Assembly: GCF_000092065.1 (NCBI RefSeq)
Contig: NC_009356.1
Span: forward strand, 682,001-746,000
Source: Ostreococcus lucimarinus CCE9901
Lineage: Eukaryota > Chlorophyta > Mamiellophyceae > Mamiellales > Bathycoccaceae
Reading direction: 5' to 3'
Length of the DNA stretch: 64,000 nucleotides
The position numbers and the translations under genes were made by a program. The first letter of the stretch is position 1. Each line of letters opens with the position of its first letter. Shown piece by piece: positions 54,717 through 64,000 of the stretch. A model generated the notes under the pieces. It saw only the letters and a list, made by a program, of their open reading frames with translations, had not been told where the DNA came from and did not search any database.

Positions 54717-57239
54717 TCACACGATAAAGTATCTTCTCGCGAGGGGCAGCTCTTGCGCAGGCTGACTTTTCAACACGACACCGTCTGCTCGAACCTCATA
54801 TGTTTCTGGATCGACTTCTATCCTCGGGCACGCGTTATTCAAAACCATATCGTCTTTGCTAAGGCCTCTGCATTTGACCACAGCCTCGACGCGTTTATTG
54901 AGACCGTACTCGGCGCCAACATCCGCGGCGGCGGCCGCGGCGCTCACGAACGCTATGCAAGTCTTCCCCGGTTTGAGAGCACCGAACATTCCTCGCATGA
55001 TGACAGGCTCAGGAGTCGGAATACTTGCATTTGGATCACCCATCTGCGCCCACGCGATTTGTCCGCCTTTAACGACGATTTCTGGCTTGGCGCCGAAGAA
55101 AGCTGGCTTCCAAATGACGACGTCGGCGAATTTTCCCACTTCTAGGCTGCCGACCTTGTGCGACATGCCATGAGCTATGGCAGGATTGATGGTATACTTC
55201 GCTACATACCGTTTCACCCGAACGTTATCCGCACCCGAGTTTGCATCTTCTTCAAGAAAACCTCGTTGTTCTTTATTAGAGTGTGCGGTTTGCCACGTGC
55301 GGCGAATGACTTCTCCGACCCGTCCCATGGCTTGCGAGTCGCTCGCCATGATACTAAGCGCACCCATATCGTGAAGAACATCTTCGGCCGCGATAGTTTC
55401 TGCACGAATGCGTGATTCAGCAAACGCAACGTCTTCCGGGATCTCGGGATCGAGATGATGGCACACCATGAGCATATCCAGATGCTCGTCCACGGTATTT
55501 TTTGTGTATGGTCGTGTTGGGTTCGTGGATGAAGGAAGGACCATTTTTTCACCACAAACCTTGATGATATCCGGCGCATGGCCACCACCAGCACCTTCAG
55601 AGTGATACGTATGAATAGTGCGACCTTTGAAAGCCTCAATGGATTTTTCGACGCAGCATGATTCGTTGAGCGTATCCGTGTGAATGGTGACGGCGACGTC
55701 GTACTCTTCTGCAATGGTGAGACAGTTGTCGATCGCAGCCGGTGTTGTGCCCCAATCCTCGTGTAGTTTCATACCGACAGCACCAGCTTTTATGATTTCG
55801 TGCAAGCCTTCGGGCGACGCCGTGTTTCCCTTGCCAGTGAACGCGAAATTGAGTGGTAGCGCATCCGTCGTCTCAAGCATGAACTGCATGTGCGCAGCAG
55901 AGGGCGTACACGTGGTCGCGCACGTTCCCGACGCTGGTCCTGTACCGCCGCCAAGGAGGGTTGTGATGCCGCTAGCGACAGCCTCAGTGCACAGTTGCGG
56001 ACAAATGTAGTGAATGTGCGTGTCCAGTGCTCCCGCGGTGACGATACATCCTTCCGCGGCAATGGCTTCGGTATTCACGCCGACAACCATCCCAGGGGTC
56101 ACGTCAGCGACGTCTGGATTACCACCGTGACCTATACCAACGATGTGACCATCTTTAATGCCGATATCAGCCTTATAAATACCACTATGATCGACTATCA
56201 GTGCGTTCGTGATGATTGTGTCGAGAGAATCAGCGTCGCCGACACCCGCCTGCTGCGACATTCCCTCGCGAAGCGTCTTACCGCCGCCAAATTTGGATTC
56301 TTCACCTTTCATCGTCAAGTCGCGCTCGGGGGTGATGTAAAGGTTCGTATCTCCCAGTCGTACGCGATCACCGATTGTGGGTCCGTACATGTGCGCGTAC
56401 TTGTGTCTCGGAATCATCAACGGCTCACCTTCGCCCAAATCGTCAGCGTCGACGTGCCCGAAGCCGCCGTCGATCACCCGCTTCATGACTTCGTCCAACC
56501 GATCCGCGGTCGCGGGTCCATTCACCAAATTGTTCCCACCTTTGACCACCCGGTTACCAGCGATATTCACCATATTCACAGTTTTCGACTCTCCAGGCTC
56601 GAATCGCACCGCCGTGCCGCTCGGAATGGCCAAACGCGCTCCGTACGCTCGCCGGCGATCAAACGTCAGAAACCGATTCGCCTCGATGAGGTGAAAGTGG
56701 CTTCCCACTTGAATCGGTCGATCACACGTGTTCGTTACCTTCAGTTTTCGTTTCGGTCTTCCCGCCAGGAGCTCTAAAGAATCCTTCGACGTACGAACCT
56801 CCCCCGGCGCCGGTGTCTTCTCCTTTGTCGCCGGAGGAAACGCCTTCTCGCTCGGTTTCGGTAAAAACGATCCCAGCAGCGCGAGTTCGAGATCGACGTC
56901 ATCCGCACATATCGCATCGTGAATCGTGATCAACTTCGTCCCATCGTCGAACGTCGTCTCTATCTGCACGTCGCCCACGAGTTCCGGGACGCCGTCGAGC
57001 ACGTGTCGTCGTCCGAGCACGCGCTTTCCCAAATCCTGCACCTCCACCGACGTCAGCGCGCGCCGTTCCCCGTCCTTATCGAACTTTGGATCTCTCACGA
57101 GCTCGACGCACTGCATCGCGATCAACGCCACGGCCTCCGGGTGGTTCAAACGCATTCCACGCGCGAGTCTTCGCTGCGCCACGCGTCCCGCGGCGAAGAG
57201 AATGTTCAGTTTATCGATCTCACACGGCGTGAGACGCAT
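54717..57239 (-). CDS. URE: Urease, single-chain gamma-beta-alpha fusion (plant type)
   Basis: Hydrolyses urea to ammonia and carbamate. 840 aa: gamma part about 1-100 ([20 protein letters not shown]), beta part about 160-250 ([20 protein letters not shown]), alpha part from about 275. The nickel site is complete: His408 and His410 ([10 protein letters not shown]), Lys491 for carbamylation ([12 protein letters not shown]), His520 ([10 protein letters not shown]), His546 (TYHSEG) and Asp634 (SDSQAMGR); flap Cys593/His594 in MVCHHLD. Numbering is one above jack-bean urease. It converges on DUR3 and shares a 246-bp divergent region with ureG. The frame open upstream to 57869 is a shadow. Confidence 0.97.
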   Translation of the reverse strand: MRLTPCEIDKLNILFAAGRVAQRRLARGMRLNHPEAVALIAMQCVELVRDPKFDKDGERRALTSVEVQDLGKRVLGRRHVLDGVPELVGDVQIETTFDDGTKLITIHDAICADDVDLELALLGSFLPKPSEKAFPPATKEKTPAPGEVRTSKDSLELLAGRPKRKLKVTNTCDRPIQVGSHFHLIEANRFLTFDRRRAYGARLAIPSGTAVRFEPGESKTVNMVNIAGNRVVKGGNNLVNGPATADRLDEVMKRVIDGGFGHVDADDLGEGEPLMIPRHKYAHMYGPTIGDRVRLGDTNLYITPERDLTMKGEESKFGGGKTLREGMSQQAGVGDADSLDTIITNALIVDHSGIYKADIGIKDGHIVGIGHGGNPDVADVTPGMVVGVNTEAIAAEGCIVTAGALDTHIHYICPQLCTEAVASGITTLLGGGTGPASGTCATTCTPSAAHMQFMLETTDALPLNFAFTGKGNTASPEGLHEIIKAGAVGMKLHEDWGTTPAAIDNCLTIAEEYDVAVTIHTDTLNESCCVEKSIEAFKGRTIHTYHSEGAGGGHAPDIIKVCGEKMVLPSSTNPTRPYTKNTVDEHLDMLMVCHHLDPEIPEDVAFAESRIRAETIAAEDVLHDMGALSIMASDSQAMGRVGEVIRRTWQTAHSNKEQRGFLEEDANSGADNVRVKRYVAKYTINPAIAHGMSHKVGSLEVGKFADVVIWKPAFFGAKPEIVVKGGQIAWAQMGDPNASIPTPEPVIMRGMFGALKPGKTCIAFVSAAAAAADVGAEYGLNKRVEAVVKCRGLSKDDMVLNNACPRIEVDPETYEVRADGVVLKSQPAQELPLARRYFIV

Positions 57240-57485
57240 CGTTCGCGCGCCTTCTTTCGCCGACGACGCCGCGAGCTTTGATATGTTCGTCCGCGTTGGC
57301 GCCCGCGACCCGGCGACGCTTCCGCGCGCGAGAAAGTGCCGCGCGACGCGCGATGCGAAAAGCGCACTTTTCCGCGACCTTTCGCGACGCGTCACCGCGC
57401 GACGCCCCTGGGCGCTTCGACGGCCCGCGCGCGCGACGGCGGCGCGACGGTGGCTCAAAAATCGATCGCGCGACGGCTCGGCGCG

Positions 57486-58286
57486 ATGTCCGGCGACGCG
57501 CACGCGCACGCGCACTCGCACGGGAGCGATGAGGTGGAATTCGGCGAATTGCACGCGCACGACGGCTTGAAGCCGCACCGACACGAGCGGTTGTACGGAC
57601 CGGGATCGTTCGCGAAGCGCCGGAAGGGCGCGAAAGTTCGAGCGCAAACGTTCGCCGATCGCGCGTACACGGTCGGGATCGGAGGACCCGTGGGCACGGG
57701 GAAGACGGCGCTGACGCTGGCGCTGTGTCGAGCGCTGCGGGACGCGTACGACGTCACGGCGGTGACGAACGACATCTTCACCAGGGAGGATGGAGAGTTT
57801 TTGATCGCGAACGATGCGTTGGGAGATGCGAATCGCATTCGAGCGGTTGAGACGGGAGGGTGCCCGCACGCGGCGATCCGGGAGGATATATCGAGTAATC
57901 TGAACGCCGTCGAAGACCTCACGGCGGCGTATCCGGATTGCGATTTATGTTTGATGGAGAGCGGCGGCGATAATTTAGCGGCGAATTATTCGCGCGAGCT
58001 CGCGGATTACATCGTGTACGTCATCGATGTGTGTGGCGGGGATAAGATTCCGCGAAAAGGTGGACCAGGGGTGACGCAGGCGGATTTATTAGTCGTCAAC
58101 AAGTGCGAGCTCGCCGACGCCGTCGGCGCGTCGCTCGAAGTCATGGAACGCGACGCCAAGATCCAGCGCGAGGACGGCCCGGTGGTCATGGCGCAGGTCA
58201 AGAAAGGCGTCGGCGTGCGAGAGATCGCTCAGCACATCCTCGACGATTGGGCCGCGCAGACCGGGCGCGAGAAGAAACCGTTCTAG
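57486..58286 (+). CDS. ureG: Urease accessory GTPase UreG
   Basis: UreG delivers nickel to urease using GTP. 266 aa. A His-rich N-terminus ([20 protein letters not shown]) probably binds nickel, as in plant UreG. The P-loop is [13 protein letters not shown] (about 66-78), followed by [17 protein letters not shown], the metal site [14 protein letters not shown] (CPH 126-128), [25 protein letters not shown], and NKCELA for guanine recognition. All SIMIBI-class motifs are intact. The ATG at 57486 is used since the upstream open frame is Arg-rich noise. Confidence 0.96.
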   Translation: MSGDAHAHAHSHGSDEVEFGELHAHDGLKPHRHERLYGPGSFAKRRKGAKVRAQTFADRAYTVGIGGPVGTGKTALTLALCRALRDAYDVTAVTNDIFTREDGEFLIANDALGDANRIRAVETGGCPHAAIREDISSNLNAVEDLTAAYPDCDLCLMESGGDNLAANYSRELADYIVYVIDVCGGDKIPRKGGPGVTQADLLVVNKCELADAVGASLEVMERDAKIQREDGPVVMAQVKKGVGVREIAQHILDDWAAQTGREKKPF

Positions 58287-58297
58287 TTTTAGTTTCG

Positions 58298-58315
58298 GTT
58301 TAGGGTTTAGGGTTT
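58298..58315 (+). repeat. Short telomere-like TTTAGGG repeat
   Basis: GTTTAGGGTTTAGGGTTT, two plant-type telomere units plus flanking TTT, twelve bases after the ureG stop. Possibly an interstitial telomere trace, a telobox, or chance. Confidence 0.8.
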
Positions 58316-58474
58316 CCCGAAGAGACCTTTGCACTTTTTCACTTTTTCGCCGCATTAAAACTCTTCACTCTTCGTCGTCGAGCGCGCCGCTCGCCGACGT
58401 CGAGCCTCGCGGCTGAGCGTGATCACGCGTCTGTCCTCGCGCGCGCGGCGCGCGCGGCGCGCGAGACGGCGCAG

Positions 58475-59485
58475 ATGCGTCGCGCGTTCGCCGGTGACTC
58501 TTCAGCGCGGCGCGCGTGTTCCATCGCCGCGCTCGACGTCACGCGCGCCAACGGCCGTTCCGCGGTGACGCGATGCTACGCGGAGTACCCGGTAAAGTAT
58601 CTCACGCCCAAGCGCGGGATCGATGGCGATTGCGATTGCGCGTGGGCGTACGCGGTGAACATGGGCGGCGGTTTGGTGAGCGGCGACGCGAGCGGGACGA
58701 CGATTCGCGTGGACGACGGATGCGCTTTGGCGTTGGCGACGCAAGGCACGCAAAAGGTGTATAAACATAATAAACGACGATGGAATGACGATGCGAAGGC
58801 GGGCGAGGGTGATGGACGATCGAATGTGGGGGAGACCACGTCGGCGCTGTACGCGAGCGTCGGCGACGGCGGGTTGTTGGCGTTGCTACCAGATCCTACG
58901 CAAATATTCGCCGATGCCGTGTTTCGACAGACGCAAACGATCGATATGCACGAACATGGGTCGTGCGTGTGCGTGGATTGGATAACGGCGGGAAGGGTCG
59001 GGTACGGAAACGAGCGATGGGCGTTCAAGAGGGCGGACGTGCGCACGCGCGTGACGTCAAACGGCGAACCCGTCGTCGTCGAAGCCACGCGTCTAGAGGC
59101 GTCTTCGCGCGATTCACTGAACGCCGAAATCTCGCTCGCGATGAGAATGGGTGCGGTGAACGTGGTCGCGTCGCTCATCATCGTCGGTCCCCGCGTGCGG
59201 GAACTCGCGAAATCGTGCGGCGATTGGGCCCGCGATTCGGCGACGCGCAGTATGGCTCACGGCGGCGCTTCCTGGGTGCGCGCTTCCCCTGGCAGCGTCA
59301 CACAAACCGACCCACAATCAAAATTTTTCGTTTCTGCGAGCGATTTACCCCTCCCACACTCCGGCATCGTCCTCCGTTTCTTCGCCGCGGATTCCGAATC
59401 CGTGCAAGACGTCCTCCGCTCGCTTCTCGCCCCGCTCGCGTCTCAGCTCGGCGCTCCTCCCTACGACGAGCGCGGCGGTTCCTGA
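58475..59485 (+). CDS. ureD: Urease accessory protein UreD (UreH)
   Basis: UreD is the scaffold that binds apo-urease and recruits UreF and UreG. 336 aa. Conserved sections are CYAEYPVKYLTPKRG, YAVNMGGGLVSGDASGTTIR, ALATQGTQKVYKH and LLALLPDPTQIFADAVFRQT; the G-G-L-V-x-G-D and T-Q-x-x-x-K-Y segments are family signatures. A Gly/Asp-rich loop of about 20 residues after KHNKRRW is an insertion. Start uncertain by a few residues. It converges on the BUD20-like gene (39 bp between stops). Confidence 0.92.
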   Translation: MRRAFAGDSSARRACSIAALDVTRANGRSAVTRCYAEYPVKYLTPKRGIDGDCDCAWAYAVNMGGGLVSGDASGTTIRVDDGCALALATQGTQKVYKHNKRRWNDDAKAGEGDGRSNVGETTSALYASVGDGGLLALLPDPTQIFADAVFRQTQTIDMHEHGSCVCVDWITAGRVGYGNERWAFKRADVRTRVTSNGEPVVVEATRLEASSRDSLNAEISLAMRMGAVNVVASLIIVGPRVRELAKSCGDWARDSATRSMAHGGASWVRASPGSVTQTDPQSKFFVSASDLPLPHSGIVLRFFAADSESVQDVLRSLLAPLASQLGAPPYDERGGS

Positions 59486-59524
59486 TTACATTCTCCATCA
59501 TTTGTACACTACACTTCTAGTTTT

Positions 59525-59935
59525 CTAGTCATTCTTCGGCGTCCCCATTCCCGCCGCGGCCTCCGCGTCTCGCTCGTCGTGCGGCCGCTCGCCCGTCTTC
59601 AGTCGCTTCACCGCGCGCTTGTAATCCTTCGTCTTCATGTGGCTCTCCAGCCCCTCGCGCGTGCTGAACCTTCGACCCGTGGCGACGGCAAAGTACGTCC
59701 CGACGTCCTCATCGATCGCCGTCTGATTCGCGCCCTCGATCAGGTCGAGCGCGGTCGCGCCGCGTTTCAGCGGTGTCCCGTTCGCGGCGGCGGCGGCGGC
59801 GTGAAACGCCTCGAAACGCACGTCCGCGTGCGTCGAACTGGCGTACCCGACGCGGCGAGCGGTTTTACATAAATGCGTCTTCGTCGCGCGACCGGCGGTC
59901 TTGCGCTTGACCTTGCTGCCCTTCTTTTGACCCAT
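59525..59935 (-). CDS. BUD20/ZNF593-like protein with degenerate zinc finger
   Basis: 136 aa. Bud20/ZNF593 are C2H2 shuttling factors for 60S pre-ribosome export. The basic N-terminus (GQKKGSKVKRKTAGRATKTH) and the end (VKRLKTGERPHDERDAEAAA, GMG) match the family, where AERAAGMG is typical. The finger itself reads YFAVATGRRFSTREGLESH then MKTKDYKR. Compared with family CLAC...H...KDHK, both Cys are replaced (Ala, Thr) and the second His is Tyr; only one ligand remains. Such a finger should not hold zinc, so the domain may bind by other contacts. Confidence 0.75.
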   Translation of the reverse strand: MGQKKGSKVKRKTAGRATKTHLCKTARRVGYASSTHADVRFEAFHAAAAAANGTPLKRGATALDLIEGANQTAIDEDVGTYFAVATGRRFSTREGLESHMKTKDYKRAVKRLKTGERPHDERDAEAAAGMGTPKND

Positions 59936-60007
59936 GGGACAGAGGCGAGGTGTGCGGGACGGCGAGAGACGCGAATTCGCGATGATGCATATTGATTGAT
60001 GAGCGCG

Positions 60008-60592
60008 CTAAGACGCGGGCGTGGTGAGGAGATGACCGTCTGGATGCATCGTGCGCAGGGTGAGGCTGACGCGATGGGCGCGAGGCACGGCGATGGCGTC
60101 GAAGACGTCTTCGTAACGCGCCGGGATGGCGTGGGTGAACCGGCGACGCGCGTCGCCGCGGATGAAGAGCAAATCACCGTGATCGAGACGCACCGCGGTC
60201 GTCGCGATTGAACTATGTTCGCGCTCGACGGGCTCGAATTCCATGGTGATGGTCGATCGGAGGCTGAGAGAGACGACGACTTCGCCGAAGGCGGCCAAAT
60301 CGACGTGCTTCGACAACCCGCCTGGCGGAACGTACTGGTTCACGATGCACTGGGAAAATGCGAATAAATCGCCCTCGTGCGTGTCGATGAATTTCGTCTC
60401 CAGAGCGATGCCGCGCAGTCTGCGGGCGAATGCGTTGAGCCAGTCGGGTAGAGGCGAGAATCGCATCGCCTGCTCGTTTTCAAGCCATCCCTCGTGCGCC
60501 AGCGCGGCGTCTATGGAGGCTAACTCATTCGCCGTGAACGCGTGCTTGATGTGCATCAACCCTTGGGGGACATCATAGGCTTTATAAATCAT
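60008..60592 (-). CDS. AlkB-like Fe(II)/2-oxoglutarate dioxygenase
   Basis: 194 aa. The AlkB fold shows CIVNQYVPPGGLSKHVDLAA with iron ligands His96 and Asp98, FGEVVVSLSLRSTITMEF, LDHGDLLFIRGDARRRFTHA with His154, and the 2-oxoglutarate arginines in PRAHRVSLTLR. This is nearest to eukaryotic ALKBH proteins of small size (ALKBH6/7 or a plant AlkB-like group). Substrate (nucleic acid or protein) is unknown. Its stop is 72 bp from the start of the BUD20-like gene, same strand. Confidence 0.88.
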   Translation of the reverse strand: MIYKAYDVPQGLMHIKHAFTANELASIDAALAHEGWLENEQAMRFSPLPDWLNAFARRLRGIALETKFIDTHEGDLFAFSQCIVNQYVPPGGLSKHVDLAAFGEVVVSLSLRSTITMEFEPVEREHSSIATTAVRLDHGDLLFIRGDARRRFTHAIPARYEDVFDAIAVPRAHRVSLTLRTMHPDGHLLTTPAS

Positions 60593-60619
60593 CTCATGGG
60601 GCGCACCATGCCCTCGCGG

Positions 60620-61762
60620 TCAGTTTCCCGCGAACATCGCGTCGAGCGCGTCGAGCGCCACCTTGGTCTCGGCGTTGGCGCTGGCGTCGCCCTCGTCCGT
60701 CATCGCCGCGATCATCTCCCGAGTCTTGGCGATGCGAGCGATCGTCGCTGGGTTTCGAAAATCGTCCACCGCCTTGGGATTCTTTTCGAAGTCCACGCAT
60801 CGAGCTATGTCGAGGAGCACGCGCGCCGCGGCTTCTCTGCAGTTGATGTCGGCTGATTCGAGACACTTGGCCGCATTCGCGATCGCCCCGAACTCCACCG
60901 CCGACGCCATGTTCCCCTCGCTTTGCGTAAAGACGTGTTTGCCCAGAACCAAAGCCTTCACTCGCACGCGCTCAGCGCCGTCGTGCCCGATCAATTTCGC
61001 GCACGCGGCCGCGCCGCCTCCCAACGAAAACGCTCGCTGCGCGTCGTCGCAACCGCGTGTCAGGGAACTCAACGCAAACAGCGCCTTGCCTCGCACCTCG
61101 TCGTCCGCATCGGATATCGCGGCTTCGATCAATACCCCCATCGCGCCCTCCTCCAGCGCGTGTTTCTGCGCCTTGGGATGATTTTGCGTCGTCGTCGCCA
61201 GCGCCTCCGCCGCGAGCGCTCGCACGCTCGCCCGAGAGCACTTCATCGTTCCAATCAGCGCTTCCATCCCCCCGATCGTGTGTAAATCCCCCGCGTTATC
61301 TACATTCTCCACGCGTTCGATCAAATCCTCCAGAACCATCTCCAATCGCTCCCCATCCTCCTCGCTCGTCGTCTCTCCGCGCGCCGCGTTCCGCAGCGCC
61401 TCCACGTCCTCCTTCATCTTCTTCACCTCATCCACGAGCCCACTCGCCATGGCGTCGTAGAACCATTTGCGCTCCTCGTCCGTGAACTTTCGCGCCTTCG
61501 GCGCGTCTTTCGCGTCCTCGGCGTCGTGTTTGCCCTGCTGCGAGAGCGACCTGCGCGGATTCGTGTGTCACTCAGTCTGCAGTCAAATTTCGTCAAATAT
61601 CTGTCCGTCCCGCGCGACGCGCGTGTCACCGTCTTCGTTCGTCGTCGTCGTCCCTCGCGTCGCGCGTCGCGCGTCGCGCGCTCGCGCGCACCATTTCAAA
61701 AGCGCGCTCCACGTCGAGTTATCCGGCGCGTCGTCGCGCGCGCTCGCGCCGTCGTTCGACAT
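60620..61762 (-). CDS. FES1: FES1/HspBP1, HSP70 nucleotide-exchange factor
   Basis: Armadillo-type factor that releases ADP from cytosolic HSP70. Exon 1 is 61762-61692 (MSNDGASARDDAPDNSTWSA, LLKW), exon 2 is 61550-60620; the 141-bp intron splits the Trp codon. Total 333 aa. After splicing LLKWSLSQQG matches the Fes1 N-terminus, then RKFTDEERKWFYDAMASGLV and an armadillo array (GDLHTIGGMEALIGTMKCSR, AAEALATTTQNHPKAQKHAL). The exon-2 ATG at 61450 would miss the conserved N-terminus. The start is 18 bp from the divergent start of the next gene. Confidence 0.9.
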
Positions 61763-61780
61763 TTCGCGACGCGTCGCGCA

Positions 61781-62119
61781 ATGCCGGCCGCGCTGTCCCG
61801 AGCCGTGTTTCGCGCACCGCGCGTCGCGCGCGCGCCGCGCCGCGCGCCGCGCGCGCGCGCGCGACGCGCGCGGACGTTCGCCGAACCGGAGAAGTCGTCC
61901 GAGGGCGAATACGGGCTGAATCCGCTCACGGGGGAGCCGCTGGAAGCGAAAGGGCAACTCACCGCCATCGTCACGGGCGTCGTGAGCGTCGCGCTGGCGC
62001 TCGGGTACTTGGCGTTGGTGCAGGTGATGGACTCGAGGGAGATGGTGGCGCCGCCCGAGGAGGCCTTCGGCGACGGGAGCGTGCGGCCGGCGGATGAGCG
62101 GGCGCGTAGGGGGGAGTGA
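61781..62119 (+). CDS. Small plastid membrane protein, uncharacterised
   Basis: 112 aa. The N-terminal 35 residues are Ala/Arg only, with no acidic residue, as expected of an organelle transit peptide in such genomes. Then EGEYGLNPLTGEPLEAKGQL and one membrane span (TAIVTGVVSVALALGYLALV). NPLTGEP resembles small thylakoid proteins of green plants, but I cannot name it. The divergent gene FES1 starts 18 bp away, so the promoters overlap. Confidence 0.6.
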   Translation: MPAALSRAVFRAPRVARAPRRAPRARARRARTFAEPEKSSEGEYGLNPLTGEPLEAKGQLTAIVTGVVSVALALGYLALVQVMDSREMVAPPEEAFGDGSVRPADERARRGE

Positions 62120-62330
62120 GACGCGCGAGCGGGACGCGAGGGCGAGCGGAGCGACGCGCGAGGCGAAAAAAAATGTTTTGTGTAGTAGAGATGTTGAATA
62201 TGAAAGAATGGCGCGCTGTCTGCGTGATGTTCTATCGTCGTTCGTTCGCGCGAGACGCTGTGGACGGATCGGTGTGGATGGACCGGCGTCGACGACTCGA
62301 CGCGACGCGAGACGCGGAGGACGCGCGGTT

Positions 62331-63932
62331 TCAGTCTCGCGAGGCGGGCAAGATTTCAACCTTGCAGTTCTCCTTTAACCACTTGAACGCGAGCTTACCC
62401 TCCAAAGCATCTTGCGCTTGGAGGTAAAGCTGATTCTCGTTGTACTCCGTACCGAACTCCTCGAATTCTAGCTTGGCTTTTTCGACCTCTTCGTAGAGCG
62501 CCTCGCCGGTGACTTCGAGGTTTTCGAGCTTGGCCAAGTGCTCGCACGCGATGGTGCGTCGGCACACGCGCTCGATTTCGTCCTTTTGCTTGGTGAGGTA
62601 CTCGTTCACCATTTTCGCCGACGCTAATTGCTCGAGCTGCTTGGGGGCTAATTTCTGCTTGACTTGCATGGCGAGAAGTTGCTCCGAGTACATGTTCCTG
62701 CCTTGCTCTTCGATGAGCGACTTGGGAATTTTGACATCGCAAATATCAGCCAAAGCGTCGACACACGCCTCGTCGATCGCTCGTTCCAAATCATACTCAT
62801 ACTTTGCGGTGATGCTATCCAAAATTTTCGCCTTAGCGTCGGCGATGGAGGTGGAGCCGGGGAAAATCTTCTCCGCCAAAGCGTCCGTCTCCTTCGGGAA
62901 CTCGCGCCCGAAGAGCTCGCTCACGGTGACGGTGAATTTTGCCTTTACGTTTCGCACGTACTCCTGCGGCCAATCGCCCGGGAACACGATCTCGAACGAC
63001 TTCTTGTCGCCGACTTCCATACCTACGATATTCTCGAGCAAACCGGGAAGCTTGATGTTGCCGCCGTCAGTGTCGAGTTGGAACGCCTTTTGTTGCATCC
63101 CTTGCAACGCGGCGCCGTCGGTGCCGTCGTCGTTGACGCGCACGGCGTCGATATCAACCACCGCAGCGTCTCCAGAGACGAGGCCACGATCGGTCACGAC
63201 ACGCAAGGTAGATTGATCCTTGAGCGCGTCGTTCCAAAACTTATCCGCATCGTACTGGGCGGTGGCATCATCCCCCGGGCTCTGCACCTTGACGCTCAAG
63301 CTCTTGTGATCCCCCGTAAACGCGACGGTCGGTTCCATCTCGACCATGACTTCATACTTCATGTCCTCGCACGGCGCCGAGTGCACGCCCGCGAAAGACG
63401 AAAACATATCCATAAAGTGCGTCGTAATTCGCTCGGAATCCTGCAACGCCGTCGCGGCGACGAGTTCCATCGCCTCCGGCAACGAGTTTTGCAACGCCTC
63501 CTCCACGCACGCGCTCTGGAATTCCTTCTTCCCCACGTGATTTATCAACAACTGCATCGGGATCTTCGTCGACGCCTTCGACCCTTTCTTCGACGCGTTA
63601 AATCCCGGCACCGTGACCGTATCGTTGAATCCATCGACGACGTTATCGTAGCACTTTTGCAGCAACGCCTCCGGGACGCGCACCGTGAGCTTCACCGCGC
63701 CGTCGCCCGCGTCCTCCTTATCCACCACGCATCCGCTCTTCGTCGTCACCGTCTCCGCGCCGCTCACCGCGCGCGTGAGAACGCTTCTCCGCGCCCTTCT
63801 CGTCGTCGCCGCGCCCTTCGTCGCGCGTTCGGCGACGCGCGACGAAGATTTTCGCGCGTTTGAGGTTTTAGGTCGGCTTCGCGCGTTCGTCCCGAGCGGC
63901 GTCGCGCGCGGCGCCGCGGTCGCCGCGAGCAT
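62331..63932 (-). CDS. TIG1: Plastid trigger factor (TIG), ribosome-associated chaperone
   Basis: Trigger factor binds nascent chains at the ribosome exit and has peptidyl-prolyl isomerase activity. 533 aa with a transit-like N-terminus of about 55 residues (Ser/Arg/Ala rich). Domains in order: the ribosome-binding domain (LTVRVPEALLQKCYDNVVDG, TVPGFNASKKGSKASTKIPM), an FKBP-like domain (VDIDAVRVNDDGTDGAAL, IKLPGLLENIVGMEVGDKKS, FPGDWPQEYVRNVKAKFTVT) and a long helical C-terminal domain (SLIEEQGRNMYSEQLLAM). The ribosome-contact GFRxxK motif is altered to GFNASKK, as seen in plastid forms. Stops 211 bp from the small membrane-protein gene. Confidence 0.9.
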   Translation of the reverse strand: MLAATAAPRATPLGTNARSRPKTSNARKSSSRVAERATKGAATTRRARRSVLTRAVSGAETVTTKSGCVVDKEDAGDGAVKLTVRVPEALLQKCYDNVVDGFNDTVTVPGFNASKKGSKASTKIPMQLLINHVGKKEFQSACVEEALQNSLPEAMELVAATALQDSERITTHFMDMFSSFAGVHSAPCEDMKYEVMVEMEPTVAFTGDHKSLSVKVQSPGDDATAQYDADKFWNDALKDQSTLRVVTDRGLVSGDAAVVDIDAVRVNDDGTDGAALQGMQQKAFQLDTDGGNIKLPGLLENIVGMEVGDKKSFEIVFPGDWPQEYVRNVKAKFTVTVSELFGREFPKETDALAEKIFPGSTSIADAKAKILDSITAKYEYDLERAIDEACVDALADICDVKIPKSLIEEQGRNMYSEQLLAMQVKQKLAPKQLEQLASAKMVNEYLTKQKDEIERVCRRTIACEHLAKLENLEVTGEALYEEVEKAKLEFEEFGTEYNENQLYLQAQDALEGKLAFKWLKENCKVEILPASRD

Positions 63933-64000
63933 CGCGCGCGCGTGCGAGCGCGGCGCGAGAGAGCGCGGAGGCGTTCGGCGGTTCGGCGGGCGCGCGGATG

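Noticed and set aside
57240-57869. N-terminal extension of urease to 57869
   Set aside because: It overlaps the conserved UreG N-terminal region antisense; urease family proteins begin at MRLTPCE.

Overview
The window is nuclear DNA from a very compact green-algal genome, almost certainly a picoplanktonic prasinophyte of the Mamiellales (Ostreococcus/Micromonas type). Evidence: plant-type plastid genes (cpSRP43, KAS I, plastid L35, plastid trigger factor, an HCAR-like reductase), plant-type fused urease, start codons only tens of bases apart, and two sharply different base-composition domains. No bacterial operons, mobile elements or CRISPR arrays are seen.

Bases 1 to about 27,200 form a lower-GC domain. 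Its genes carry many tiny introns (mostly 47-95 bp) and code mainly for core eukaryotic machinery: GAR1, CK2 beta, NF-YB, proteasome alpha subunit PSMA1, frataxin, TGS1, a SEN1-type helicase, PWP2, cpSRP43, a U1A/U2B''-type protein, RAB11, a NOL8-like RRM protein, CBF5, a WD40 protein, TRM13, plastid L35, KAS I and RFC1. RNA maturation is strongly over-represented. Most spliced models were assembled by hand, and total exon lengths divide by three for every complete model. The domain also holds a circularly permuted tRNA-Ser(CGA) gene, with the 3' half upstream of the 5' half (about 15,051-15,146). Near its right end a 1,430-bp block containing most of RFC1 occurs twice as a direct repeat. Between the copies lies 862 bp of GC-rich sequence carrying pieces of a PP4-type phosphatase gene and a quinolinate phosphoribosyltransferase gene. 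One junction makes a 618-codon in-frame phosphatase::RFC1 chimera.

At about 27.2 kb the composition jumps to very high GC, and genes become almost intronless and tightly packed. This matches the known edge of the low-GC 'big outlier chromosome' region of Mamiellales. Then follow thymidine kinase, the cohesin loader SCC2, a BAH protein, a NUDIX hydrolase, an ankyrin-like membrane protein, the divergent pair SFT2/VPS51, a Cys-rich protein, an HCAR-like reductase, HIG1, a cupin, a PHD/AT-hook protein, DPM2 and an RBR E3 ligase.

Bases 51,016-59,485 are a complete urea-use cluster: ureF, DUR3 urea transporter, urease (gamma-beta-alpha fusion), ureG and ureD. Uptake, enzyme and three nickel-insertion chaperones are adjacent. 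A 51-bp near-perfect palindrome lies before DUR3 and a 113-bp tandem duplication covers the ureF start. The right end carries a BUD20/ZNF593 homologue with a lost zinc finger, an AlkB-like dioxygenase, FES1, a small plastid membrane protein and trigger factor.
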